This document shows positions 54,264-63,689 of a stretch of DNA of 64,000 nucleotides, in pieces. The notes beneath the pieces were generated by a model. The model had not been told where the DNA came from. It did not search any database and saw only the letters and a program-made list of their open reading frames with translations. The first letter of the stretch is position 1, and the number at the start of each line of letters is the position of its first letter. The position numbers and the translations under genes are program-made. The DNA comes from Planctomycetia bacterium (GTDB taxonomy: Bacteria; Planctomycetota; Phycisphaerae; UBA1845; UTPLA1), in assembly GCA_015200345.1 (NCBI GenBank), contig CP054187.1, positions 666,470 through 730,469 on the forward strand, written 5' to 3'.

Positions 54264-55181
54264 ATGAACAGTATGACGCGCCGTCCACCGTTCCAGCGGA
54301 TCCTGGTGGACATGAATACGCAATATGATTTCCTGTTGCCGCGCGGGACACTCCCTGTGAGCAATCGGGCGGACATCATTCCAAACATCCGCAAACTTAT
54401 GAATTGGGGAAGAATAGAGCAAATCCCCATTCTATCCACGCTCGAATCTCACAGGGAAGGTGAAGTGCTGAAAGGCCTGCCGCCTTATTGCGTCGATAAC
54501 TCCACCGGTCAGCGCAAGCTACCCTTCACGCTCATGGCCCGTCGGCTGGTTCTCTTCGGCGACAACACCCTCGATGTTCCGCTCGATCCGTTCCGCAAAT
54601 ATCAGCAACTCGTCTTCACCAAGCGCAATCGTGATTTTCTTACCAATCCCAAGGCCGACCGGCTCGTAAACTCCATCCGCACCGGCTACTTCGCCGTCTT
54701 CGGCGTCGTAACCGAGCACTGCGTGAAGGCCGCCGCGCTGGGTTTGATGGCCCGCCAGCATCGCGTCGTGGTCGTCACCGATGCCTGCGGGTATTGGAGC
54801 ATTGACGATCACGAGCTTTCGCTGCGCCAGATCGAAGCCAAGGGTGCGATCCTCGTCACCACCGAGGAACTGATTTCCGGCGCGGCCGAGGAGCGCATCG
54901 CCGCCGCCCCGCGTTTGCGGCCCCTCTGTGAGGACGAACCTCCTCTGTACGCAGAACCGGTTGAGGATCGCAACGCCGGGCCGAGGCCTTCGGATCATGC
55001 GCCGCTTCGCCTGCCGGTGGTCAAGTCCGGCGTTGCGGCTTACCATGCCGACGGCAATGGTCATTCTGGCGTCGACGGTCAATCCGACAAGATCACAAGG
55101 CGCACCAAAGTACCCGGCAAGATCACGGCGGCCCGCTCCATTGCCCGCAAAGCAGCCAAGCTGCCGCGCGATCTTGCCTAG
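54264..55181 (+). CDS. Isochorismatase-family cysteine hydrolase with basic C-terminal extension
   Basis: 305 residues. Catalytic Asp in ILVDMNTQYDFLLP, Lys in VFTKRNRDFL and Cys in GVVTEHCVKAAALGL identify the nicotinamidase/isochorismatase superfamily. About 95 residues after the domain form a low-complexity, basic tail (ending KVPGKITAARSIARKAAKLP) not seen in typical family members. Substrate unknown. The start is ATG 54264; GGGGAGGCGGAG lies upstream. Confidence 0.85.
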   Translation: MNSMTRRPPFQRILVDMNTQYDFLLPRGTLPVSNRADIIPNIRKLMNWGRIEQIPILSTLESHREGEVLKGLPPYCVDNSTGQRKLPFTLMARRLVLFGDNTLDVPLDPFRKYQQLVFTKRNRDFLTNPKADRLVNSIRTGYFAVFGVVTEHCVKAAALGLMARQHRVVVVTDACGYWSIDDHELSLRQIEAKGAILVTTEELISGAAEERIAAAPRLRPLCEDEPPLYAEPVEDRNAGPRPSDHAPLRLPVVKSGVAAYHADGNGHSGVDGQSDKITRRTKVPGKITAARSIARKAAKLPRDLA

Positions 55182-55326
55182 CCGGGTCATCCGTCCTATC
55201 TTTCATTCCGGCGGTCGAATCAGCGTTGCCGATCGGCACGCCGTGTGCTGCGACGTGACGTTCGGCTCGCGTTTGTGTATCACCTTAGATCAATGCGGAG
55301 GTCGTGCGCGGCCCCGATGAGAGACC

Positions 55327-55620
55327 ATGGCCAAGAAACTCCCCAAACAACTCGCCGTCCTCGATGAGGACCTCTGCACCGGCTGCGACGCCTGCGTCAC
55401 GGTCTGCCCGGTCGATTGCATCGACAAGATTCGTGATCCACGGCACCCCGGCTACGCGATGGGGGTTTGCACGATTGATTTGCAGGTGTGCATCGGCTGC
55501 AAGCTCTGCGCGCAGGTCTGCCCGTGGGACGTCATCACCATGGTGCCGACCGACCAGGTGCTGGCGCAGGAGAAGTTCCGCAATCTGCTGACCGACGAGT
55601 TGATCGCGACGGCAAAATAG
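55327..55620 (+). CDS. 2x[4Fe-4S] ferredoxin
   Basis: 97 residues with two complete clusters: CTGCDACVTVCPVDCIDK and CIGCKLCAQVCPWDVI, each C-x2-C-x2-C-x3-C-P. The order and spacing recall the NuoI/RnfB-type bacterial ferredoxins, and the C-terminal helix (QEKFRNLLTDELIATAK) is extra. An electron carrier for unidentified enzymes; starts MAKKLPKQLAVLDED. Confidence 0.93.
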   Translation: MAKKLPKQLAVLDEDLCTGCDACVTVCPVDCIDKIRDPRHPGYAMGVCTIDLQVCIGCKLCAQVCPWDVITMVPTDQVLAQEKFRNLLTDELIATAK

Positions 55621-55733
55621 ACGCTTGACCCATTCCGGTGGAGCGCTTTATCCGAGCGGCGCCCGTCAGGGAGCGCCGGGCAGCACCAAGAATCGCCGTA
55701 CCTTTCCATACGCCATAAGAGTCCCATCGAGAC

Positions 55734-56039
55734 ATGAGCCATCAATCCGCGAAACTCACCGTCATCGCCCGGTTCAAAGCCCGTCCCGGGAAGGAAGCGA
55801 TCGTACGGCGGGAGCTGATGGCACTCGTCGCGCCGACGCGCATCGAGCCGGGCTGCATCAACTACGATTTGCACGTCGCCGCCGATGATCCGGCGACGTT
55901 TCTCTTTCACGAAAACTGGGAAAGCGAAGCCGATCTGGAGCGGCACCTGCAATCCGCCCATGTGCAGGCGTGGCGTGAGCGCTCCGTCGAACTGCTGGCC
56001 GAACCGGGAGAAATTACCCGCTGGTGGCAGGCCGGGTAG
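55734..56039 (+). CDS. Antibiotic biosynthesis monooxygenase (ABM)-domain protein, YgiN-like
   Basis: 101 residues with a ferredoxin-like dimeric alpha/beta barrel: KLTVIARFKARPGKEAIVRR, then EPGCINYDLH and FHENWESEADLERHLQSAH. Members include quinol monooxygenase YgiN. It lies 113 bp after the ferredoxin gene and just before cstA. Confidence 0.87.
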   Translation: MSHQSAKLTVIARFKARPGKEAIVRRELMALVAPTRIEPGCINYDLHVAADDPATFLFHENWESEADLERHLQSAHVQAWRERSVELLAEPGEITRWWQAG

Positions 56040-56095
56040 AATGACTGCGCCGCGCGCATCCGACTCGACCAGCGCGGCTCGGAGTCAGTGTCGCG

Positions 56096-57919
56096 ATGCT
56101 CACGTTCACCATCGCCATCGGCAGTTTCACCCTTTACCTCATCGCCTATCACACCTACGGCCGCTGGCTGTCTCGCCGATTCTTCAAACTTGATCCGAAT
56201 GCTCCGGTGCCCAGCCGCGAAATGGCGGACGGGCACGATTATGTTCCCACGCGAAAAGAAGTCCTGTTCGGCCATCATTTCACGAGCATTGCCGGCACGG
56301 GGCCGATCGTGGGTCCAGCGCTGGCGGTAATCTGGGGCTGGCTGCCGGCGCTGTTGTGGGTGCTGTTTGGGAGCATCTTTCTTGGGGCCGTACACGACCT
56401 GGGCACGCTGGTCGTCTCGATCCGTAATCGCGGGCAGACCATCGGGGAAATCGCCGGTCGGCTGATTAACCCGCGCGTGAAGATTCTCTTCCTGCTGCTG
56501 CTATTCATGGCGCTGACGATCGTGCTGGCGATCTTCGGGCTGGTGATCGCCAACATCTTCGCGATGTACTCCTCGAGCGTGCTGGCGGTTTGGATTGCCA
56601 TGCCGGTGGCGGTCGGTGTGGGCTGGCTGGTCTACCAGCGCGGGTGGAGACCACGTGGTCCGGCGCTGCTGTCGCTGCTCATCATGGTGGTGGCGATCAT
56701 CCTCGCGGGCGAATTCGCCGCATTCGATTTCGTCATCAAGCCGATCAACGTTGCGGGCTTCACGATTTCCCCCGTCGTCACCTGGACGATGTTTCTATTT
56801 GTCTATTGCTACCTCGCCAGCGTGCTGCCGGTCTGGCTGCTGCTGCAACCGCGCGATTACATCAACAGCTACCTGCTCGTGCTGGGGCTGGTGCTGCTGG
56901 TCGGCGGCATCGGAGCGGCCACATTCCTCACCCCCGGCGGCGTGCCGATGGTCGCGCCGGCCGTCCATCTTAACGTGCCCGACGCGCCGCCGATCCTGCC
57001 GTTTCTGTTCGTCACGGTCGCCTGCGGCGCGATCAGCGGCTTCCACTGCCTCGTCAGCAGCGGCACCAGCAGCAAACAAATCGCCTGCGAAACCGACGCC
57101 CAGTTCGTCGGCTACGGCTCGATGCTGACGGAGGGATTCCTCGCGGTACTGGTGATTCTGGCGTGCTGCGCGGGGTTGGGACTAAGCGTCAATGGTGGCG
57201 AGGTCGTCGCCGAGGCGGCCTGGCAATCGCGATACGCGTCCTGGACCGTCTCCGGCGGGCTGGCCAAGACCGTCTCCGCGTTCGTCGACGGCTCGGGCAA
57301 TTTCATCACCGCGATGGGCATTCCGCGGCCGGTGGCGGTGGCGTTGATGGCCGTGCTGGTGGCGTCGTTCGCGGCGACCACGCTGGACACGGCGACGCGC
57401 TTGCAGCGATACGTGATTCAGGAACTGGCCGGCACGTTCAACGTCGCTCCGCTGCAGGGAAAGCACGGCGCGACGCTTTTCGCCGTCGGCACGGCCGCGC
57501 TCCTCGCCGCGGTGCCGCCGCCGGGCGAGACGTGGGCGACGGGCATGGGCAAGGGCGGCTTGACGCTGTGGCCCGTATTCGGCGCGGTGAATCAACTGCT
57601 GGCCGGGCTGGCGTTCATGGTGGTGGCGTTTTATCTGGCGCGGCGGAAGATGCCGACGTGGTTCATCACCGTCCCGGCCGTGGTGATGCTCGTCGTGCCC
57701 TTCTCGGCGACGATGTATCAATTGCTCAACCGCGTCGACGGCTGGTGGCCGAAGGGGCAGTATCACCTTGTCGCGGCCGGTATTGTCATTTGTCTATTAC
57801 AAACCTGGATGGTGGCGGAGGGGCTGCGGCTCTGGCCAAAGGTGCGCGGCGTGTTGGAGCATCCGCTGCCGCCGATTCCGCGCAGGTTCCCGGTCACGCC
57901 GGAGGTAGAAGGGGCGTGA
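56096..57919 (+). CDS. cstA: Carbon starvation protein CstA (pyruvate/peptide transporter family)
   Basis: 607 residues with about 16 membrane segments. Family motifs include HHFTSIAGTGPIVGPALAV, GSIFLGAVHDLGTLVVSIRN, FHCLVSSGTSSKQI and TTLDTATRLQRYVIQEL. CstA-type transporters import pyruvate or peptides during starvation; which one is not predictable. ATG 56096 is immediately preceded by GTCGCG, a weak ribosome-binding context. It is convergent with the beta-helix lipoprotein gene, 8 bp apart. Confidence 0.94.
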   Translation: MLTFTIAIGSFTLYLIAYHTYGRWLSRRFFKLDPNAPVPSREMADGHDYVPTRKEVLFGHHFTSIAGTGPIVGPALAVIWGWLPALLWVLFGSIFLGAVHDLGTLVVSIRNRGQTIGEIAGRLINPRVKILFLLLLFMALTIVLAIFGLVIANIFAMYSSSVLAVWIAMPVAVGVGWLVYQRGWRPRGPALLSLLIMVVAIILAGEFAAFDFVIKPINVAGFTISPVVTWTMFLFVYCYLASVLPVWLLLQPRDYINSYLLVLGLVLLVGGIGAATFLTPGGVPMVAPAVHLNVPDAPPILPFLFVTVACGAISGFHCLVSSGTSSKQIACETDAQFVGYGSMLTEGFLAVLVILACCAGLGLSVNGGEVVAEAAWQSRYASWTVSGGLAKTVSAFVDGSGNFITAMGIPRPVAVALMAVLVASFAATTLDTATRLQRYVIQELAGTFNVAPLQGKHGATLFAVGTAALLAAVPPPGETWATGMGKGGLTLWPVFGAVNQLLAGLAFMVVAFYLARRKMPTWFITVPAVVMLVVPFSATMYQLLNRVDGWWPKGQYHLVAAGIVICLLQTWMVAEGLRLWPKVRGVLEHPLPPIPRRFPVTPEVEGA

Positions 57920-57927
57920 GTCGGCGA

Positions 57928-60216
57928 TCAGCCCGGTTCAAGGAAGAACTGCAACTGCGCATGGCCGTCGATCTCGAAGTATTCGACCTGGATTTGATGC
58001 AGCGCGCCGGGTGAGTCAAACTCGGCCGTGTCTTCCGTCGGCACGTGCCAGGTCCAGTTGTCGATGACGCGGCGGTCGTCCACGTAAACGCGTACGCCGT
58101 CGTCGCTGATGGTGCGAAGCCGCCATTTGCCCGCGGGCAGATTCATGTGTGTCCGCGCGACCACGGCGAAGCGGTCACGGACGGTGCGCGGCTCGGATTG
58201 CGATCGCGCGGCGTCCTGTGCATCGCCTTTCGCGGCGCTGGCATTTTCGTCGGCTTCATCGATTGCCGCCGGCCCGCCGCCGCCCCAGGTGTAATCCAGC
58301 GACGGGTCATGATCGACGCGGAACGCCTCGCCGGCGATGATCTTTTTCCAATTGTCGTCGCCTTTGCGCGGGTCGGTCTCATCGGTCCATTCGTAGAATC
58401 GCGTCGTCCACGTGGCGAAGAGCAAGGTGCCGGAGAGCGGCAGCTTCACATCGCCGACGCGGACCTGCGTTGCGAAGTTCGCAGCGCGCGACGGGCCGGT
58501 GTTCGGCGGCGGCGGCGTGCTGATCACGATCGTGCCGGGTGTGCGGCCGCGCGGCGGCGTGACTTGCAGACTCGAATCGGACAGCGGCTCGATTTCAAAC
58601 GTCGTCCCCGGCGGGCCGAGGACTTTCGCCGTCAGCGGCGACCAGCCGATGACGCGATCCGGCCAGACGAGCGGGCGAGAAAAATCGTACGGCCCCCAAT
58701 TGGTGATGACGACATGCTCTTTGCCTTCGCAGATACCGGGCAGCGGCTTGAGCGGCTCAACGCCCATGCGATCGGGTATGTCGAACGCGACGACCGGCAG
58801 CTTCATGCCCTGCGCGAAATCCCAAAGCGCGCTGGATTGGGCAGCCATGGCGGCCAACCCGCAATCTTCGCTACGGATTCTTGTCGCAATCGCCAGCGCG
58901 AAATGCCGATCCTCGTCCGTCGCTGGCGCATTGACGTCGCTTCCTTCGATGTCCTGATCTTTCGCGCAGGCGTTAAACGTATTGTTCAGCAAGCGAACCC
59001 GGCGGGACTCGCGGGCGTAGACCGCCGTCCGACAATTGATGAAACGGTTGGAGACGAGCGATTCATCCGCCGACTCGCCGCCCTGCTCACGGCAGTAAGG
59101 CGAGGCGAGCAGGTCCTTATCGTCGTCCCACCAGAGCCAGACGCCGCGTTTGCATGCGTCAAACAGGTTCTCGATGATACGATTGCCACGGCCATGTTCG
59201 ATGGAGATGCCGTTGTTGCACTCGCGCATCTCGTTGCCTGCGATGAGGGAATTGGTCGAATAGCCGCCCCAGATGCCGTGGTCGCAGTGGTTGAGCTTGT
59301 TGACCAGGAAGATGTTGCGATCGGAGAAGGTGGCTTCGATGCCGTTGGCGACGGCGTGGGAGAAATCGTTCATGTAGACGAGATTGCGGTTGCAGCCGCC
59401 GCGGCCGGTGCGCTGGGTGGTTTCGTGGCCGGCGTAGAGGAAGAATCCGTCGCCGCCGTGGGTGGCGGAGTTGTAGGCGAACACGTTGTCAGAGCATTGC
59501 TCGTACACAAGGATTCCGGTGGAATCCTGCCCGCGGGCGTAGACGCCGTGCGAGTAGCCGCGGATGCAGTAGTCAAAGCGGTTGGAGATGACCTTGCAGA
59601 AGCTGGACCGCCACAGGGCCAGGCCCCAGCCGGACATGAACGACATGTCGTTGCCGACGGCGGTCACACGATCGGATGAAACAATACAAATGCCGTTTTG
59701 TCCGTTGCGGGCGCGGCAGTTTCGAATTGTGGCGCCGGGGCAGCGGAGCAGATACATGCCCGCGCCGAAGCGAAGCCACTGGTTGTCATCGTTCTCGTGA
59801 CCGAAGATCCAGTCGTCGATGTGCTCGCGCTGGGGGTTGCTCTTGAGCCGCTGGCGATAGTTGCCGGAGACGTCGCAGTTCTCGATTGTCAGGCCCGGTG
59901 CGTCTTCGGCGTAGATGGCGACCTTGAAGCCGCGCACGACGGCGTTGCGAATCGTCACGTTTTTCGCGCCGCGGACGACGATGCCGCGGCCGACGAACGA
60001 ATCGGCCTGTTCGGGGTCGGGATTGCCCAGCAGCGTCGCGCCGCGCAGATCGAGCGTCTGCCCGTCGCGCGTGATGACGATTTCACCAGCATCGGTGGGC
60101 GCGGTTGCTTGAATCACGCGACCGGCTTGAGAGCAGCCGGCGATCAAGAGGATCGAACCGATTGACAGGGAGGCTACAACAGATCGCAAAAAGCTGATCG
60201 GCGGCGTGCGTTTCAT
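57928..60216 (-). CDS. Right-handed beta-helix lipoprotein with PA14-like C-terminus
   Basis: 762 residues from ATG 60216 (MKRTPPISFLRSVVASLSIG). Lipobox SILLIAGC. The central part has many parallel beta-helix repeats rich in N-x-[IV] (ITIRNAVVRGFKVAIYAED, NRIIENLFDACKRGVWLW, VRLLNNTFNAC). The C-terminal region (AGKWRLRTISDDGVRVYVDD and QIQVEYFEIDGHAQLQFFLE) is a PA14-type carbohydrate-binding module. Probably a surface polysaccharide-binding or -degrading protein; active-site residues are not identified. Confidence 0.85.
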   Translation of the reverse strand: MKRTPPISFLRSVVASLSIGSILLIAGCSQAGRVIQATAPTDAGEIVITRDGQTLDLRGATLLGNPDPEQADSFVGRGIVVRGAKNVTIRNAVVRGFKVAIYAEDAPGLTIENCDVSGNYRQRLKSNPQREHIDDWIFGHENDDNQWLRFGAGMYLLRCPGATIRNCRARNGQNGICIVSSDRVTAVGNDMSFMSGWGLALWRSSFCKVISNRFDYCIRGYSHGVYARGQDSTGILVYEQCSDNVFAYNSATHGGDGFFLYAGHETTQRTGRGGCNRNLVYMNDFSHAVANGIEATFSDRNIFLVNKLNHCDHGIWGGYSTNSLIAGNEMRECNNGISIEHGRGNRIIENLFDACKRGVWLWWDDDKDLLASPYCREQGGESADESLVSNRFINCRTAVYARESRRVRLLNNTFNACAKDQDIEGSDVNAPATDEDRHFALAIATRIRSEDCGLAAMAAQSSALWDFAQGMKLPVVAFDIPDRMGVEPLKPLPGICEGKEHVVITNWGPYDFSRPLVWPDRVIGWSPLTAKVLGPPGTTFEIEPLSDSSLQVTPPRGRTPGTIVISTPPPPNTGPSRAANFATQVRVGDVKLPLSGTLLFATWTTRFYEWTDETDPRKGDDNWKKIIAGEAFRVDHDPSLDYTWGGGGPAAIDEADENASAAKGDAQDAARSQSEPRTVRDRFAVVARTHMNLPAGKWRLRTISDDGVRVYVDDRRVIDNWTWHVPTEDTAEFDSPGALHQIQVEYFEIDGHAQLQFFLEPG

Positions 60217-60406
60217 GTCAGCAACCTCGGAATCGTGAAAATGACGGATCAACTGGCGAGCATGGCCGTCAAAGGCCGCGGCCATGCCACCCGTCACGGC
60301 CATGCCATCCTTACATCGTTCCTTGGCGAATATGCTTCATGGCGCTGAACGTCACTTGGCGGCGACTTTCACCATGCGTCGCGCGCCAGTATAGTCCCCT
60401 GCCGAG
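60217..60406. other. Divergent promoter region
   Basis: About 190 bp between the minus-strand beta-helix lipoprotein and the polysaccharide operon. GCCATGCCATCC and GCCATGCCACCC are short direct repeats at 60282-60307. No gene. Confidence 0.35.
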
Positions 60407-61519
60407 ATGGAAACACAATCCTCCAAGCCACGGGTGTTATGCGTCATCGGGACGCGGCCCGAAGCCGTGAAGCTGATCCCCGTCGTGCAGGCGCTGCGTG
60501 CCGACGGCTGGGCCGATGTGCGCGTGATCGCGACGGCGCAGCACCGGGACCTGCTGGACCAGATTTTCAATTTCTTTGAGATCACGCCCGACGATGATTT
60601 GAACCTGATGCTGCCGAACCAGAGCCTGGCGGATTTGACCAGTCGAATGATCGTGTCGCTGGATGGGGTGCTGGCGCGCGAGATGCCGGACATCGTGCTG
60701 GCGCAGGGGGACACGACGACGGTGATGGTGACGGCGCTGTGCTGCTGTTACCGGCGGATTCCGTTCGGACACGTCGAGGCGGGTCTGCGAACCGGCGAGA
60801 AGTATTCGCCGTTCCCGGAGGAGATCAACCGCGTGCTGGCCAGCCATCTGGGTGACTTGCACTTCGCTCCGACCGAGAACGGGCGGCAGAATCTGTTGCG
60901 CGAAGGCATCCCGCCGGAGCGGATTCATGTCACCGGCAACACCGTGATCGACGCGCTGATGTGGGCGTCGAAGCGGCCGCTGCCCGGGGGGTTCGAGCCG
61001 CCGGCCGGGCGGAGGCTGATCCTCGTGACGGCGCATCGGCGGGAGAACTTCGGCGAGCCGTTGGAAGAAATCTGTCTCGCGCTGCGCGACATCGCCGCCG
61101 CGCGCGACGTGGAGATTCTCTACCCGGTGCACCCGAATCCGAATGTCGAATCGCTGGCTAATCGGCTGCTGAAGGGGCGCGAGCGGATTCGGCTCTGCAA
61201 GCCGCTGGACTATGCCGAGTTCATCGCGGCGATGAAGGCGTCGTATCTGATTCTCTCCGACAGCGGCGGCGTGCAGGAAGAGGCGCCCTCGCTCGGCAAG
61301 CCCGTGCTCGTGCTGCGCGACTGCACCGAGCGGCCGGAAGGCGTCGCCGCGGGGACGGCGGCGCTGGTCGGACCGCACCGCGATCGAATTGTACATCGCA
61401 CGCTGGACCTGCTGGACAATCCCGGTGCGTACAGCGCGATGGCGAAAGCGCGGAACCCGTACGGCGATGGCCAATCGTCGCAGCGCATTGTCGCGGCGCT
61501 GAAGCAGTTTCTAGTGTGA
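60407..61519 (+). CDS. wecB: UDP-N-acetylglucosamine 2-epimerase (non-hydrolysing)
   Basis: 370 residues of the WecB/MnaA family, which interconverts UDP-GlcNAc and UDP-ManNAc for envelope polysaccharides. Signature segments are CVIGTRPEAVKLIPVV, VLAQGDTTTVM, HVEAGLRTGEKYSPFPEE, VTAHRRENFGEPL and LSDSGGVQEEAPSLG. Followed 3 bp later by a glycosyltransferase gene. The start METQSSKPRV at 60407 is the first in the frame. Confidence 0.94.
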   Translation: METQSSKPRVLCVIGTRPEAVKLIPVVQALRADGWADVRVIATAQHRDLLDQIFNFFEITPDDDLNLMLPNQSLADLTSRMIVSLDGVLAREMPDIVLAQGDTTTVMVTALCCCYRRIPFGHVEAGLRTGEKYSPFPEEINRVLASHLGDLHFAPTENGRQNLLREGIPPERIHVTGNTVIDALMWASKRPLPGGFEPPAGRRLILVTAHRRENFGEPLEEICLALRDIAAARDVEILYPVHPNPNVESLANRLLKGRERIRLCKPLDYAEFIAAMKASYLILSDSGGVQEEAPSLGKPVLVLRDCTERPEGVAAGTAALVGPHRDRIVHRTLDLLDNPGAYSAMAKARNPYGDGQSSQRIVAALKQFLV

Positions 61520-61522
61520 TCG

Positions 61523-62617
61523 ATGCGCATCCTGATGCAGAATCGGCCGGACGCATACGAGCGGCCCGGCGGCGATACGATTCAGATGGATCGCACGATT
61601 CGCGCGCTGCGCGAGGCGGGGCATGAAGTCGATCTTTCGCTCGATGCGGAACCGGAGCAGGGCGGCGAGGCGTCCACCCCGGCATCCTCCGGCAAGGAAA
61701 GCCGCGGCCCTGTGTATTACAATCTTGTCTATTTATTCAACCTGACGACGCCGGCGTGGACGGTGCGGCAAGCGCGCCATGCGCTGCGCCTGGGGACGCC
61801 CTACGTCCTGTCAAGCGTGTATTGGGATCTGGAGGCGGCGGTCCCGTGGCGAGCGTATGAGTTTCCGCGAAATGTGGCTCGCGCGGTGCTGCCGCGAGTC
61901 GCGGTGCGCGCGTTGAAGGCGCTGCGCGACGGAGGAAGCGGGGAAAAATCGCTTCAGCGTGAGATCCTCGCCGGCGCGCGGTGCGTGTTTCCCAATTCGA
62001 CGGCCGAGCGGGACCACTTGCTCGAGCGGTTTCCCGGAATCCCGCGTGAAAAGTTTCTCGTGGTGCTCAACGGCGTCGATCCTCCGGCGATGCAGGCGAG
62101 CGGCGCGGGCGGGTATTACCTGTGTGCCGGAACGATCGGCCCGCGAAAGAACCAGCTCAACCTGGTTCGCGCGTTTCGCCGGCTGGATCGCGAGCGGCTG
62201 CTCATCGTCGGCAACGCGGCGCACGGCTGCGAGCGCTATCTGAAAGCCGTTGTTCGCGCCGCGCCGCCGAACGTCGAGTTTCGCAGCGCCGTGCCGCACG
62301 CAGGAATGACCGCGCTGCTGGCGGAGGCGAAGGTTCTGGTGCAGCCGTCGTACATCGAGACGCCGGGGTTGAGCGCGCTGGAGGCGGCGGCGATGGGCGT
62401 GCCGATCGTGGTGAGCAACGTGCCGCCGGTGTACGCGTACTTCGGCGATCTGGGGTTCTATTGTGATCCGGACGATCCGGATTCGATTGTAGACGCGTGC
62501 CGCGAAGCGGGCAGGGCGGGCTTGCGGGACGGCAGCGGGTTTGCCGAGCAGCACGACTGGCGTCGGGTGCTCGCGCCGATGATCAAATGTGTGGAGGCGT
62601 CAGTTCGTTCCGGTTGA
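61523..62617 (+). CDS. GT4-family glycosyltransferase
   Basis: 364 residues with a GT-B fold: N-terminal GGDTIQMDRTIRALREAGHE, NGVDPP in the linker, and the C-terminal donor site VQPSYIETPGLSALEAAAMG followed by VPIVVSNVPP, with the ExxxxxxxE pair. Acceptor and donor are unknown. It is 3 bp after wecB, so co-transcribed. Its last 35 bp overlap the end of the opposite-strand epimerase gene. Confidence 0.9.
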   Translation: MRILMQNRPDAYERPGGDTIQMDRTIRALREAGHEVDLSLDAEPEQGGEASTPASSGKESRGPVYYNLVYLFNLTTPAWTVRQARHALRLGTPYVLSSVYWDLEAAVPWRAYEFPRNVARAVLPRVAVRALKALRDGGSGEKSLQREILAGARCVFPNSTAERDHLLERFPGIPREKFLVVLNGVDPPAMQASGAGGYYLCAGTIGPRKNQLNLVRAFRRLDRERLLIVGNAAHGCERYLKAVVRAAPPNVEFRSAVPHAGMTALLAEAKVLVQPSYIETPGLSALEAAAMGVPIVVSNVPPVYAYFGDLGFYCDPDDPDSIVDACREAGRAGLRDGSGFAEQHDWRRVLAPMIKCVEASVRSG

Positions 62618-63689
62618 TTTTCCCGGCGATGCGCTCCGCAGCCTTGCCGTCGGCGAATTCTGTTTCGATGCAAAAATGCCTCTCACGCAGCGCCGCGAGG
62701 CGCAGCTCGGTGAGGATGCGCTGCGTGTGCGCGCCCGTGAGAACATTCCAACCGCACTGTACCGTTTCGACCCATTCGGTTTCGTCGCGCAGCGTGATGC
62801 ACGGCACCTTGAAAAAGCATGCTTCCTTCTGGATGCCGCCGCTATCGGTGAGGACAACCCGGGCCGCGCGTTGAAGCGCGATGCAGTCAAGGTAACCGAG
62901 CGGCTCGGTGAGGAGGAGGTGTTTCGCGGCGGCGAGGCGCGGGGCGAGGCCGGCCTGATCCAGCCGCGCGCGGGTGCGCGGATGAAGCGGCAGGACAACC
63001 GGCTCGCCCTGCTCAATCAATGCATCGAAAATCGCACCGAGTCTGGCGGGGTCATCCGTGTTCGACGCCCGGTGGATCGTGCAGAACAGAAACTGTTTCG
63101 CCGTGACGCCGAAACGCGCGAGAATCGCCGGCGTGAGTCCGCCGTGATCGAGTTTCAAGGCGGCTTCCTTCGCCACGTCGAACATCACGTCGCCGACGCA
63201 ATGCAGACCGAACGTGATTCCCTCGGCACGCAGATTGTTCATCGCCGCCATGGTGGGGCAGAACAGCAGCGTCGAGACGCGATCGGTCAGGATGCGATTG
63301 ATTTCCTCCGGCATGGCGCGGTTGAAGCTGCGCAGGCCTGCCTCGACGTGAGCGATCGGGATGTTCAGCTTGGCGGCGGCCATCGCACCGGCCAGCGTCG
63401 AATTGGTGTCACCGAAGACAACCACAATCTCCGGCCTCACGTCGAGCATGATTTTCTCAAGCCCCGCGAGCATCCGCGCGGTCTGCTCGGCGTGCGAGGC
63501 GGAGCCGACTTCCATTTCGTGATCGGGCCGGGGGATGTCCAGCCCCTCGAAGAACACCTGCGACATCTCGTAATCGTAGTGCTGGCCGGTGTGGACGAGG
63601 ATTTCGGTATGGCGAAACCGCAGGGCGCGCGAGAGCGGCGCGGCCTTGATGAACTGCGGACGCGCTCCGACGACGGTAAGAATTTTCAT
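62583..63689 (-). CDS. UDP-sugar 2-epimerase of the WecB/WbpI family
   Basis: 368 residues from ATG 63689 ([20 protein letters not shown]). The form [63 protein letters not shown] and DSGGIQKEA matches the WbpI/WlbD branch that epimerises UDP-2,3-diacetamido sugars better than plain WecB. The start overlaps the stop of the upstream acetyltransferase (ATGA). That partner supports a role in diacetamido-uronic acid synthesis for polysaccharide. Confidence 0.88.
   Translation of the reverse strand: MKILTVVGARPQFIKAAPLSRALRFRHTEILVHTGQHYDYEMSQVFFEGLDIPRPDHEMEVGSASHAEQTARMLAGLEKIMLDVRPEIVVVFGDTNSTLAGAMAAAKLNIPIAHVEAGLRSFNRAMPEEINRILTDRVSTLLFCPTMAAMNNLRAEGITFGLHCVGDVMFDVAKEAALKLDHGGLTPAILARFGVTAKQFLFCTIHRASNTDDPARLGAIFDALIEQGEPVVLPLHPRTRARLDQAGLAPRLAAAKHLLLTEPLGYLDCIALQRAARVVLTDSGGIQKEACFFKVPCITLRDETEWVETVQCGWNVLTGAHTQRILTELRLAALRERHFCIETEFADGKAAERIAGKINRNELTPPHI

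Noticed and set aside
58045..59679. A 544-codon plus-strand open frame opposite the beta-helix lipoprotein
   Set aside because: Antisense of a strong gene in GC-rich DNA; sequence is low-information with no start context or family motif.
60437..61474. Minus-strand open frame opposite wecB
   Set aside because: Shadow of wecB: His/Arg/Gln-rich composition and no domain.
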